Assembly: GCA_025331565.1 (NCBI GenBank)
Contig: JAFREQ010000009.1
Coordinates: forward strand, 4,825,501 to 4,889,500
Reading direction: 5' to 3'
Source of the DNA: Holacanthus passer
Taxonomy: Eukaryota > Chordata > Actinopteri > Pomacanthidae
Length of the DNA: 64,000 bases
The position numbers and the translations under genes are program-made. The number at the start of each line of letters is the position of its first letter. The first letter of the stretch is position 1. Below, piece after piece: positions 1-12,716 of the stretch. The notes beneath the pieces are model-generated. The model searched no databases, was not told the DNA's origin, and saw only the letters and a program-made list of their open reading frames with translations.

Positions 1-425
1 TGTGACAATATGCATCAGTTTGCGGAGTTGGGTGTGACCATATATGATATAGGTTACATATAGTAAAGGCTCAATCTTGCAACAGAACAGCAATAATTGT
101 GGCCCTTGGTGAAAATGGTTACTAGAAAATGAGTGTGAACAGCTTATGTAAGTGAGACACAAATCATTCCTATATACAGCAAATCAGTGATTAAAAGTTA
201 AAAAACTGACTATTTAGGTAACATGTAACAGTGATGTTAATTATCAACAGTAAAGAGTAAATTACAAAACAGAAATCTTAAGGATGGATATCTCAAATCA
301 GAGACAAGTAAAACCAGAATTATATACATAACTAGATGTCACTTGAGGTAAAAGTGGATGAGGAGATTTAAAGCTATATGCCACCAATGTAATATGTAGA
401 GGTTTGACATGTGTAATGCTCCTAC
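1..425. other. intron of adamts12 at the left edge
   Basis: AT-rich sequence with no recognisable exon. The last adamts12 exon in the window ends at 426 with a minus-strand donor (gtagga), so this stretch should be intronic. The exons for the last thrombospondin repeats and the C-terminal PLAC domain would lie further left, outside the window. Confidence 0.7.
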
Positions 426-3400
426 CGGACCCCATGGTGATATACTCCAGGGCATACAAGGCTTGTGGGGACAGGTCAAGGTGCTGAGGGGTCTGGTGGA
501 CACAGCCTGACAGTGGAAAGGTCTGAGGGGACGTTTGCTCTGAGAATCGACACACTGGACATCACGGTACCTCCTTCCCACCATTGCACAGTTATCTGGA
601 CACTGCGGAAGGAATCACGGTGAAATAAACGCCTCAGAAAACACATGACAATGAGAACCGCAACAGAGACGAACCCAATTCGTCACCTACTAGATAATTA
701 AGCATTAAGTGTCATTAAGAAGTAATAAATGTAATTATCAGAGTCAGGGGCTAGAGGAAGTCTAACGTTACTCACTTTGCTCCAGCTGCCACTTTGCCAG
801 GTGGCACAGGGCTGCAGGTGACATGTGCGTGCAGGCTCGGGTCTCTTCACGTTGGCACAGTCGTCATCTTTCTGGGAGCTGCACACGACTGTCCTCCACA
901 CTGCTCCGATCCCACATGTTGTTGAACACTGGCGAGGAAGCGGTGTTTGCTCATTAACACTCGGCTTGGGTTTACAGTATGTGTGTGCTTGGGTGACAGA
1001 CTCATTAAAGTAAAACATGTGAATGTGAACATGTAAACATGTGAGGCAACAATATTGTAAGTTTTAAGTTTTAGAAATTTCAAAAACAATCATTTTCTTG
1101 CACAACTGTTCCTGTGGTTTCACATGTTTTATCCTGATAAATGAAAATTCTGTAACCACTTTCTAAATCAAGCATCAGAAGCCAATGAAAATAACTTTTT
1201 AGTTGACCATGAACCTGCAGCTAGTCAATCCGCCACAGCGCGGTTTGTTGCTTTTACACAACATTACGCAGTTGAAATGAGGGACAAAATATTTCAACAT
1301 GTCATTAAAGAAATTATCAAATCAATATTAACATCTATGTTTTCTTATGTTGGTTTTCCGTTCCAAGTTTCAGTCCCCACAAGCAAGTTAATTTCTATGC
1401 AAGAAAAATGACTTCAAATTTTTAATGAATTTAAACGAAGGCAACAAAAGGTTCACAGTGATAGATTATGTCAATTTCAAGTCTCTGCAGGTATATTTTC
1501 AAACTTTCAATTTCATAGCAGCCTGAACGAGAGGAAAACAGTCTTTAAAAGTTATAGTATGCCTTGGAAAACAGCCAGCTTTCATGTAGTTAAAGGGTTT
1601 GAACATACAAATTTACTGGTATGGTGCTAGACAGTAGGATAATATGGTGATAAAATGTCTGCACCCACCTCGCTCCAGTTTCCCACAACCCAGAATATAT
1701 CCATGCTGACGGGCTCTCTGGCCATCAGGTTGCTTTGGTCACTGCTGCTCACTGGGCTTTCGGCTCGCTGGTTTTGGTTCTTGGGGCGACTGCCTTTGGG
1801 CCAGGAAGAGGGCTTTTTGGCACGAGAGACAGAGCTGTTTTTCCTGGGTGTCACTGCAGGCTTCTTTAGTTTAATAATCTTTACTGTGGGCTGGGGGGAT
1901 GCTGCAGTGGTGAACTGTTTTTTTGCAGTTGTGGAAGGAGCTCGTGTTGTGTGGTAGCTGGCTTTCGATGGGACTGAACTGTACATGGGAGTGGTGAGGG
2001 GAACCCTGTTTGTCCAGCGGCTGTATGGACTGATACGAGGGGTGGTGAGGGGATAGTGGCGAGTGGTCTTTGCCCATGTTTGAGTACTAGTGTATGGGGT
2101 GGAGAAGGTGGTGGTGGGTGCTTTGGTTGTGCGCACAGTAGGTGGACTTGTTTGTAAAGTGGGTGTGACGAGTGTATGCGGTGTTGGTGTGGTTGACCTA
2201 AGAGGATTTTTGAGTGATGTAGATGTGGTAACATCCAGGTCAATAATCACCTCCTCCTCCTCCTCCGTCCTATCCTCAACAACATAATCATATCCTGGAG
2301 TATACATCACCACATTTGGTGTACTTCCCTCCTCTCCCTCCTCCCTGTCTTCTACCTTTTCCTTTTCCACACCAGTTGTTTTTCTGTCCTTGGCTTTGGA
2401 TGGGAAACCTTTTCCTCTCTTATCCTCGTCGCTCTTCACTTTAACATTAAACTCATAATCATCTGTGTCTATGATTTCAGGGATTGTGGTTTTAGGGGTT
2501 GAAATGGATGTGGTGGTAGGGATGAAAGCAGTCGTGGTTTCTTTGGTGGTTGTTTTCTTCCTCACAGTGACAGGAGCTGTGGCTGTGGTGCTCGAGGGAG
2601 CCCAGGTAGACGTATCAGGATGTTTGGTGGGGTGGCTCTTAGGTGGAAAGATGCGACGGTATTTGGGAGGAGACCCGGGTCGTCTACGGAGACTTGAGTT
2701 GGGGCAGCTCTGGAGGCCACACAACGATCTGGACCGAGGTTTGGTTGAGAGGTCGCAGGTCTTCTTGGCTGCTAGTGCACACGTGACTGTACGCGAGCGA
2801 ACACCTCCTCCACAAGTGACTGGGCACTGCAAAGATGGAAAAGACACGTTCATTCAGAAAAGGTAAAACAGACCAAAGTCAGAAAGATAAAAGCTATAGA
2901 GGAGCAAGAAAGCGGAAGAACAAAAAAAAAAAACCTCCTCCCAGTTGCCGACAGCCCAGTCCTGTCCACAAGGCACATCTCTGTTGCACTGCACCACAGG
3001 TTTAGGTTTAAGGAGATGCTTGCACTCGATAGGGTGGAGCACCCTTTCCTCCCCCGACACCGTCCGAACACAGAGCACCGTTCGCTTCCGTACCCCCTCT
3101 GATCCACAGGTGGCTGTACACTGCTGCCAGCCACCCACCCACCACCTGAGGAAGAGGGCATGGACAGGAAAGAGGGTGAAGAAAGAGATGATAGATGTGA
3201 TTTGGTGGCAAAGAAATGGGGAGAACGTGGTAATTGGACGGTGAACAGAGCTGGTATCAATTCACAGTGTTTGATACTATTGCCACTAATAAAAACTTTG
3301 TTTGAAGAAACCAAAAGAAGCCAAACTTATAACTTATATAAAATCCTTATTATATATTTAAAAAAATATAAATATTACATGTTCTCAAAACTGTGTAACT

Positions 3401-6400
3401 GTGTAGTAACTGTGCAAAATCTCACTGAAATAATAAAACAAGCAATATTGTGGGTTTAAATCAGGAACTATGCAATTCAATAATAAGTAAACAAGACTAT
3501 AAATCTGACCAGGCCATCAGAGCCAACTTTTGATAGTTGTTGTACAAACACATTGTGGTCATTACCAAACGCACAATGAGGTTCAAGACCCGGTCATAAA
3601 GAGGAAAGTATTACTGATTGAAATAATTAGTTTCACTAGATGAATTTTTGTCATTACAATGAAACCCAGGAGCAAAGGAAGAGAACGCAGCATCACTCTA
3701 AATCAAAGATTAGCCAGTGAAATGACCAAAACCACAGAGCAATATACTTTGACGTCATTACATTCCTGACAGTGACAGAAACACAGAGAGTAAGGACCTT
3801 GCAGGACAATCCATGGTCTTGCATTTTCGGTGTCTGTCTTCTGGACGGCTCTCTGGGTCACACAGGGACTCATCCACTACGCCCACGTCCATCTCAAAAC
3901 ACCGCACAGGCTGATGCTGCTCACCTGAAACATCCCGGAGGTCAGAAAACAAATGTCCAGATCAAAACTAAAATGTCATTGAAATCCTCCAACTACCACA
4001 AATTTGTCGAATAAGAAGTTTTCTTCTCGAGGGCAACACCAACCTAAGCCACAGGTGGTGCTGCAGTCTGTCCACGCCCCGTGTCTCCACCTGTAAATAG
4101 GTTCGATGACCTCATTTCCTGTCTCTCTGGTCTTCTTGATGGTGTACTCGTACTTTATACCTGGGTTCTTCTCCTGAAATAGCAACTGGACAACCACATG
4201 TATTGTTAATTCTTCTCAATTCTGTCAATTCGGTCTGACCCTCGAGGTGATTTGTACTGGCACTTTGAATAATTACTGCTTTAAACACTTTTTTAATTAA
4301 TTAAAAAAATGATCATGTGTCACAGTTATCCATGTTTGTCCCGGGTCAAAGAGCCATCCCTGGCTGGCTCATGACACACGCTTACGTTGGCACCACTTTC
4401 CCACTTGGCTGTGATGCTCGTCAGAAGAAGATTTTGCAGCTAACCTCATATTATGAGCAAAGATGTTGCAAAAGAGAGCTACATCACCATTGCTACACAT
4501 GGCATTGATATTAGCCAGAAGGAACAAGCCCATCACAGACATGGAGGCTGCCAAGGAGACACATTCAAAAACACCCAAAACAGTGCAACACTATCAGACA
4601 TAAACCACAAGTAGAGTAGAGGCCCTTGTATCAGATGTCATCAAGACAAAAATCAAAAAACACGTATTTACAAAATGCGATACGTACACTTCTATGTTGT
4701 TGTACATAACTGTATCTGCAGCTGTTGTGATTGCCCATATTTGTGAGGCCCCCTCATTTGGAATCCATTTCATGAACTGGCCCCCATTCTAAACTAAGTG
4801 AATAGGCCTGATCCAGACTTTTAAAAATAAAATATATGAAATAACATATTTTTCCCGCTCTCGTCAATTTGATTCCAGTATTGAAACATTTTGAGAAAAG
4901 AGACATCTTATCCTTCACCCAGAAATGTATATTCTGATTTGGAAAACATGTCAAACGTGTATGATCTGATTAGTTGAGTATCCTTGAAGTGAGTCCCTTT
5001 TTTTTTTTTTTTATCCCTGATTGGTTGAAATCGCTCTACATAGACTTTGGGAGAAAATATAAACTACTGATTACTTTTATACATCTCAGAATTCTGAAAA
5101 ATGTGAAAATAAACATCCTCCACTCCCTTCAAACACATGAAACCTCTGTAGTATGGCTGCCTACCTGGAGCATGACTGGCTGTCTGGTGGGTCCAGGAGC
5201 GGTGAGGTTCTCCATGTTCCCACTGCGTTCGTAGTAGAACGTGGTCCCGCCGGCCTCATACTCCCCGTTCCACTGGATGATGTAGTTCCCGTTGAGGAAG
5301 TACTCCTCCGACGCCTCGCTCCTCAGAGCCAGGAAGTTACCTGCCTCCTCCACTTCCTTTACCAGGATGTCCCGCGCCCCCTCAGGTATCACACCCACGT
5401 CCGTGTACCCTGGGAGAGTCGGGAGGGGAGTCAGAGTCACAGCGAGGTAATGGATGGCCCACCATGGCTGCTGCCACACTCACATCCAGACTACCAGACA
5501 GTTTCTCTCTGATCTTTAATAGAGGGTGGGCTCAGTCTGTGGGGGTGGTTGGCATGTGTGTGTGTGAGTGTACGTGTGCGTATTCGGCGTGGGGGGCACT
5601 ACCCTGTCTCTGTTTTTTATTGTGTTTGGATGGGGGGGGGGGACTGGATGGGGGAGGACGAAAGCAGCTATGAGTAGGTCTCTGGAGTTTTAATGATGTT
5701 TGTGGGAAGGTGTGTGTGTGTTTCTGTGTTTGTGCAAAGGAGGGGGAGGTTTGCCCTTGGTCTAAGCCTTTTGAAGTCTTACACATCTGGGCTGGTTATC
5801 TGGAAAGGATGCTGTGCGGGGCAAACACACACACAGACACAGAGAAAGAGAGAGGGGGAGAAGGAGGGATGTTTTTATTGTTTTAGAGCCTCATTCTCTA
5901 TTAATCTGTCTCTGCCGTGTGTTGATCCTGCGTGTAAGCTAGTTTTCCAAGCATAGTAAAATCTGCCAAAGACATGACTCTCTTTAGACATATGCAAACA
6001 TCCACTTGCAGATGCACACAAACACACACACACACACATCACACCAGCCAAAGTACAGCAGGACAAACAGCTGCACAGTGTGGACAAGTGGGCTTCCATG
6101 ACAACTAAGCAACAACACAATGGCGTAATGCTAATGAACTGTCCTGAAATGACTTGGCCTGTAGACATAAATGTGAATTCTGCGCTTTTTCACACTCTTC
6201 TGCTGGGTACATCAAAAGCTTTCCCCCATTAATAGGTTGTCTGTTTCGTGTTACTACAATTTTATAATTGTATGAATTCTTATGCCTAGATAATTGAATT
6301 TGTCTCCAGCTGCTCAAACATGCCTCACCATCCCAACTCACCAAAGCCCTCTCCTTCATCAAACGACTTATAGACCGTCTCGCAGCTCGTGCCGTCGCCC

Positions 6401-9400
6401 AGACACACGCCGCAGCGATCCTCCACAGCGTTCGAGTCGATGCCATAGTCACAGCCCACCTCCTACAGGCAAAACACACACATATAAAAATATAACCACA
6501 GACACATTACAGAGTCACATAAGATGATAAGTTTCACACGGCTATGCTACAACCCCTCAGTTTCTTTAAGTCTCTTACCCAGCCACACTACCTTGCACAC
6601 TCCGTTCACGCAGATGCTCCTGGACTTGTTGTTCATGAAGCACGGCGTCCCATCTGTCACGGTGTCGAGCATCTTCTCAGAAAAATACTCATTGGCCGGT
6701 CGACAGTGCAGCTCGCAGGGATGCACTACAGATGGTTGAGGGTTGGAGAAGAGAGGAGTTTATTTATCTTAGTTTCATTCCCATGAAATGCTGAGTGCGA
6801 GTCCAGTCAATTTACGTCAAGCCCAACAACTTTTCATTGATGACAAGACAATTTTGTAGCTCATGAGCCCAATACAATAACATTTATTATGTATATAAAC
6901 AGTGGTTTGGTTATGGGAAATGACACAAAACACAAAAGGAATGCACTGACTGTACTGAAAGATTGTATGCCCTGCTCAGATCACTGCGCCACTGAGGGCT
7001 TTCCAGTGTAAATGCTGCCCCCTGTTGGGTGACATATACAATCGCAGCTACAGATCTTCCCAGATACGAAAAGGATAAGTGCAATAAAGGGCTACAAGCA
7101 CATTGTGTGCCTCCATCTGTAGCATCTAATTGTCTATTTGAGGCTTTGACTACTTACATGGGTTAGCCACAGGAATCCACTGGTAGAGCTCATTGTGGTA
7201 GGGCACGGTGTCAAACTCGCTGCACAGCATCTCTCGAAAGGTTGGTTTATTCTTCTGACAGGGTTTTGTGTTGCAAGTCCGATAACGCTTCCTTTCCCCG
7301 GTGCAGTACTTGCCCCCAAACTCTGGTCTGTGGAAAACAGTAGCACATGTTGACTGGACTGTATGATCAGTACACATGTTTCAGGATGTCATCTGTTGGG
7401 AAGAAGAGTCTTACTTAGGGTTGTTACATTCCCTCTCTGCTGACTGAACTCCGGTTCCACAGGTCCTGGAGCAGTGAGACCATGTACTCCACTGTCCCCA
7501 GCCTCCATTCACTGTCTCTGGGAGTTTACCCACAATGACACACTCTCCTGAGATACACCACTGAAGGAGAAAATGCTGGTGAGATCGCTCAAATAACACC
7601 AGTAATATGACACATTTAATAGTCAAGGCTCTGCGTCAATACCACCCTCATATCTGTGGAGCGAACCATCTCCACCCCAAGGCTAATGAAATCCAAACCC
7701 TTACAAGACAAAGCAACTGGCACCACCCACCTTCTCCGGTCCACAGCGAGTGCCATCTATGGGCGAGTCCAGTTTGGAGCGACAGGAGCCGTTCACTGAA
7801 CACCAAAGAATCTGGCAAACGTTCTGAAAGGAAAACGTCATCCAAAAAAAAGAAATGAGAAAAGGACTACTTTCTATAAGATTTCTGTTGTTTTCAGTTG
7901 GTGCGGAGTACTCACATCAACCTCATGGCAGAAGGTAGCGTTGGGGCCATACTGGAGCTGGCACTGGTGGTGCGTGGTGTAGCGGACGCCGAGGCGAGCC
8001 AGCGGGGTGGTTAGGTCCCTCTTGGAAGGACGGTCATCGAGACAGAAACCCCAGCCACGACTAAGACAGACACACAGAAACGTGATAGTGAATGTGTGAC
8101 CTTTGGAAAGAGATGAAAACAGAAAGACAGATGAAGAGGAAACTTGAAAGGTGAAAAGATTTCAGTAGGGAGGAGTTTATTTGAGATAAATCCTTGCTTG
8201 TGGCTACTAGTGTACTCTGAGCAACATTTTTAAAAATGATAAAAACAACATGAACATTCACCATTTACATTAACCATTTACTCACCATTTGCTTTCATAC
8301 ATGCACTTTGCAGTCTCCTAGGAGATTATTAGTAAAACATCAGAAACTGAAAAAATAGAAAGACCATAGAAATATAAAGACCTCTGACTTTGCAAGAGGT
8401 CGAGCCAAAATTGTCGGAAAAGAACTACTGAATTTGTCAATGACTCAGTTTTCAACAGAAAATAATGAGAGTCAAAGCAAACAGGGCGTGACCGCCCTCT
8501 ATTGGATTTTCTGGCATCAAATGCTTTTCAGTACATTTGCAGTTATGTTCTTTGTTGCTCTTTTAAAAACTTGGTTCGTCACGGCTTGCTACACATCAGT
8601 GCTTGTTTAATTTCCAACACACACCACACCCAGTGCGTTTTTTGGATCATTTTCACAGCCTCCAATCTGCACCAGCATCCAGGAAGAGTCGCTACGGTTT
8701 GGATTTACTCCCATTTTTACCATAAATTCCCAAACTTGGCAATTCACACCGTGTGCAGACAACTCGAGCGTTCCCCACAAAGAGAAAAAGCATTAAAGCT
8801 TAGTGAATCATGTTATTATTTCATGATTAATGGTTTCAGAGGAAATTATGAAATCAGCCTTACTCAAGGAAGCGTGTGATGTATTCTTTGGAGCAGGAAG
8901 ACCAAGTGAGAGGCGAGCTGTCATACATCAACTGTCTGGACATGATGAACGGGTGCCTCCCCTCCAGCTCGCAGTCATTACCCTGGCCATCATGATGAAT
9001 CCCAAAGCTGCGTTCAAACACGACCAGAACCACCAATTATGATATTATCATTTCACAAAGACATGTTTGGCAAGAATAGATGATCTTCATGCTCTGGTTG
9101 CCATTTGAAGACATTTAGCTCTTGGAGGCACAAAAAGCTGATTGTGCTAATTTTAACAGAATTTAACAACAGTCATTTAGTAACTTTTGTTTGTGTATGT
9201 CTTACATCATTTCCTGTCAGTACAAAGCTGTAAAGCACATTCTGTTTTTCTCCAAGCAGGACGCTATGATTATTTGTTCATCCTTTATAAATTACATTAG
9301 TAAAGTATGGTGTTGGATTTAGTCTCAGTCAGGTGTTTAGGTTAAATGGAGCTTAGAGAAAGTTTCCATCAGGAAAAGAACTTTAATGATTTGCCTGTTT

Positions 9401-10202
9401 TTCTTCATTCATTAGTCTAAAGTCTTCTGGCTCTTTCAGATGTTAACTAGAAGATACGAATACTTTCTTTTCACGCCACTTTCTACTTTGACTCCACTAC
9501 ATTTCTCTGGCTATTTGTGACAACATTTCTCTTTATTTTCAGAACTTTTACAAACCGAACAATCAATTAATTGTGAAAATAATCAGCAGATTAATCCACA
9601 AGAATAATAATAAGTAGGTGCAGTTCTATACAGAATAGCTCAAAATGAGCTCCACACATTTTACATTAATTTGTGAGTAACTATAATCTAATGATATAAT
9701 ATGTAACAGGGGACATTTTTCTGCATTGAGCACTTTTACTTTTAACACTTTAAGTAAATTCTGATAATACTTAGATACTTAAGTAATATTTTCAATGCAG
9801 GACTTTACTACTTACTTGTAGTGCAGCATTTTTTACAGTGTAGTATTAGTACTTTCACGGAATACTTCCTCCATCACTGGATCAACGAAAACATGGTTTT
9901 CTGTGTCACAGTAATCCAAAGACAAAAACTAAACTAACCTCTCCGTCACTTTTACTGTTACTAAATGATCTACACCCAAACCACATCAGTATTCTCAGGT
10001 ATCAGGCTTTTGTTATGTCTGGTTACTCGATACTTGTCATTATTTGCATACAACCAATTCACTAATGGGATGACGCGCTAATGCTAGGAGATTTAACGCA
10101 ACTGTATATTCTTCTATAGTAATGGATCATAGGAACAAGATAGTTTCTTTGTCATATGGCCCATTGTTATGATCTTCCATTATTCAGGTTTCAATCACTA
10201 AT

Positions 10203-10238
<36 letters not shown>

Positions 10239-12643
10239 CTGTGGCCCATCTCATGAGCGACAGTGAAGGCGACAGGTAGTCCTGAATCCTCATTGATGTT
10301 GCAGCTGCGGTGTGGTTGACACATCCCAGACAGATGAGACAGACCCAGGGTCTCACAGGGCTGATTCATCCCAGCACAGATATCTTTCCTGGGGGGGGGT
10401 CACAGGTGATTATGTCAGCATTATCAAAGCATAAAATGTATCCACTATATTAAAGTTATCTATTGAGCGACAATGTGTGTGTGTCACTTGCCTGGTGACC
10501 AACACAGCCAGGTCGTGATGAGCTGGGTGTGTGTCACTCTGGGGATTGAGGTTTTTCTGCCAAGCACAGAAACTGGCCAGAGTCGTGTCTGCATGGTGAA
10601 CAATCTTCAACCCTTTCTGCAGCAAACAGCACAATTAGACTTTTCATTCTGCACATTTTTGGCGTTGTTTGGATTTTTTACATTCTGTTATTTGATAATA
10701 AGATAATATTTGACCCTGAAGAAAAATATTTGCTTTCATTCTTTCACAGGGAATTTAGAGAGCAGTGTCGCTTACAGAGCAGTAACCTGAACCTGTAGAC
10801 GTTTGTACAAGTTATGACAGGATTTTTGTCAATGGAAGCTAAAGAAAGTTCTGCAAATAAGTGTGACAAAACATCTTATAGAGATATACAAGATTTTGAT
10901 TGTTTTCATGGTCGGCCCTCCGGTTACTTGCCAAATTTAGTTTGAATTTGTTTTTCCACACCTGCACACATATGTAGAAGTCTAATATAAATCAAGCTGA
11001 GTACATAATGTTCAATGGGGCTTGAATCTTCAGTTGGATACTCAATGTGCCAGCAGCTCAACCTCAGCCAAAGGAAGGTGAGCCTCCCAGTTTACTTCAC
11101 CTCCTGACATCCCCAGTGATGAATGCTTCAAAGACGTGCATGTGCTTTTCTTGTTCCAACTTTAATATATACTTTGCCAAAGCCAAAAATCACATTAAAG
11201 TTTCTTGAGCAAACTCATTCAGGAAAATGTTACCTCTTCTCCCTGTAGCAGAATCAGACGAACCAAGATGACGTGGATGGCATTACCAATACTGGCATCA
11301 TGAAAGATCCCAGCCACCTGTCAACAACCAGAAGTATTTAAAACTTCACATTTGGATAGAAGCTTTGAATGTAAAAACGAAAATCAAAAGTGATTTCTAA
11401 CTCCTCACCATGTTCATGATGGTGAAGATGTAGGACTCCACATTATCGCTGCCGTGGTACTCTATGAGTTTGGAGTCGGCCACCACCATGGTCTCCACCC
11501 ACCGCTCTCTGCTGACTGAGCGCTGCGAGCGGGACTGAGCCTGATCCTCCCCCCTCTGCTGCTCCCTCTCCCATTCCTCCCTCTCCCTCTCCGCCTGAAC
11601 AGAGTCGCTTAGAGCATCTACAGTGTGGATAATGGAAGGCATCACCTGCAGTACATTCGTGGCTGATCCTCGTTTGACTCATACTCACTTGTGTACAATT
11701 TCACAAACATCTGCAGTATCATACACATGCACACACACGTACACATTCACATACACACCTTGGACTCCACAAGGGCTGGGTGTTTCTTTGGACTCAATGT
11801 TGCGTTTTTTTCTGTGACTCTCTGTTGTAACTCTTGGATAGACGACGTGGGGTTCTGGAGTCCCTGCAGGATCATCAGATTTCTGGACAGGTTCGATAAA
11901 ATAGTGTCCCTCTGGCAGGGAGAAGAAGCCTCTCTGAGGGAAATAAAATGGCATAGATAGATAGACAGAGATAGCCAAGTCTGAAAAAAGGGAAAATCTG
12001 CATTGTTTCAGTTATTAGGCACATGGTGTCCTACTCACTTCAAAAGCTTTTAACCCAAAATCTTGTCTAAAGCAGGTTTAAGTGTCTTTTGTAATGTCAT
12101 GCATTCTCAGACTGTGACTAAAATTGAAAAATTACAGCCCAGTAACAAGCATGCATCTGTCTTATAACATTTATGAGTGCAACAACAAATCACCAAAAAT
12201 GTTAGTGTTGCAGTAATTCCCACACTTAAAAGGTGAGAGGTCGGACTTTCTCTTGAAAAGCCTGCTGAAAAGGTCATTCCTCAGTGAATTCCATCATTAG
12301 TCAACAGATCTTAATATGAACCTTTCTCCTTCCCTGGGGCACATTCTCCGTCTGCTGCAGCAGCAATACAGAGACTTTTTCCTAAGTATGCCATGCATGT
12401 TCTTACTGGCACAGACTATTTACTTGCTGATCGGTGAGGTCTGCTGGTGAACACACACATAGACAAGCACACATCTGTCACACAAGACAACATGCCCCCA
12501 CACACACACAAACACACCTGCGTGAAAACATACATGCATGCAAACACACAAAAGAGGCTTCTGTCAAATCTCTGACTTTTCCTTGTAAACACATGAATGC
12601 TCCACCTCCAGCTCACTGTTTGCAAGTTCTATTCATTACGGTG

Positions 12644-12716
<73 letters not shown>

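Noticed and set aside
2465..2866. 133-codon plus-strand open frame (and similar ones at 1655-1957 and 2090-2287)
   Set aside because: They are antisense to the adamts12 mucin exon; its Thr/Pro bias creates Val/Gly-rich frames on the other strand.
5153..5512. 119-codon plus-strand open frame
   Set aside because: Antisense to the adamts12 spacer exon 5165-5409; no start context or family resemblance.
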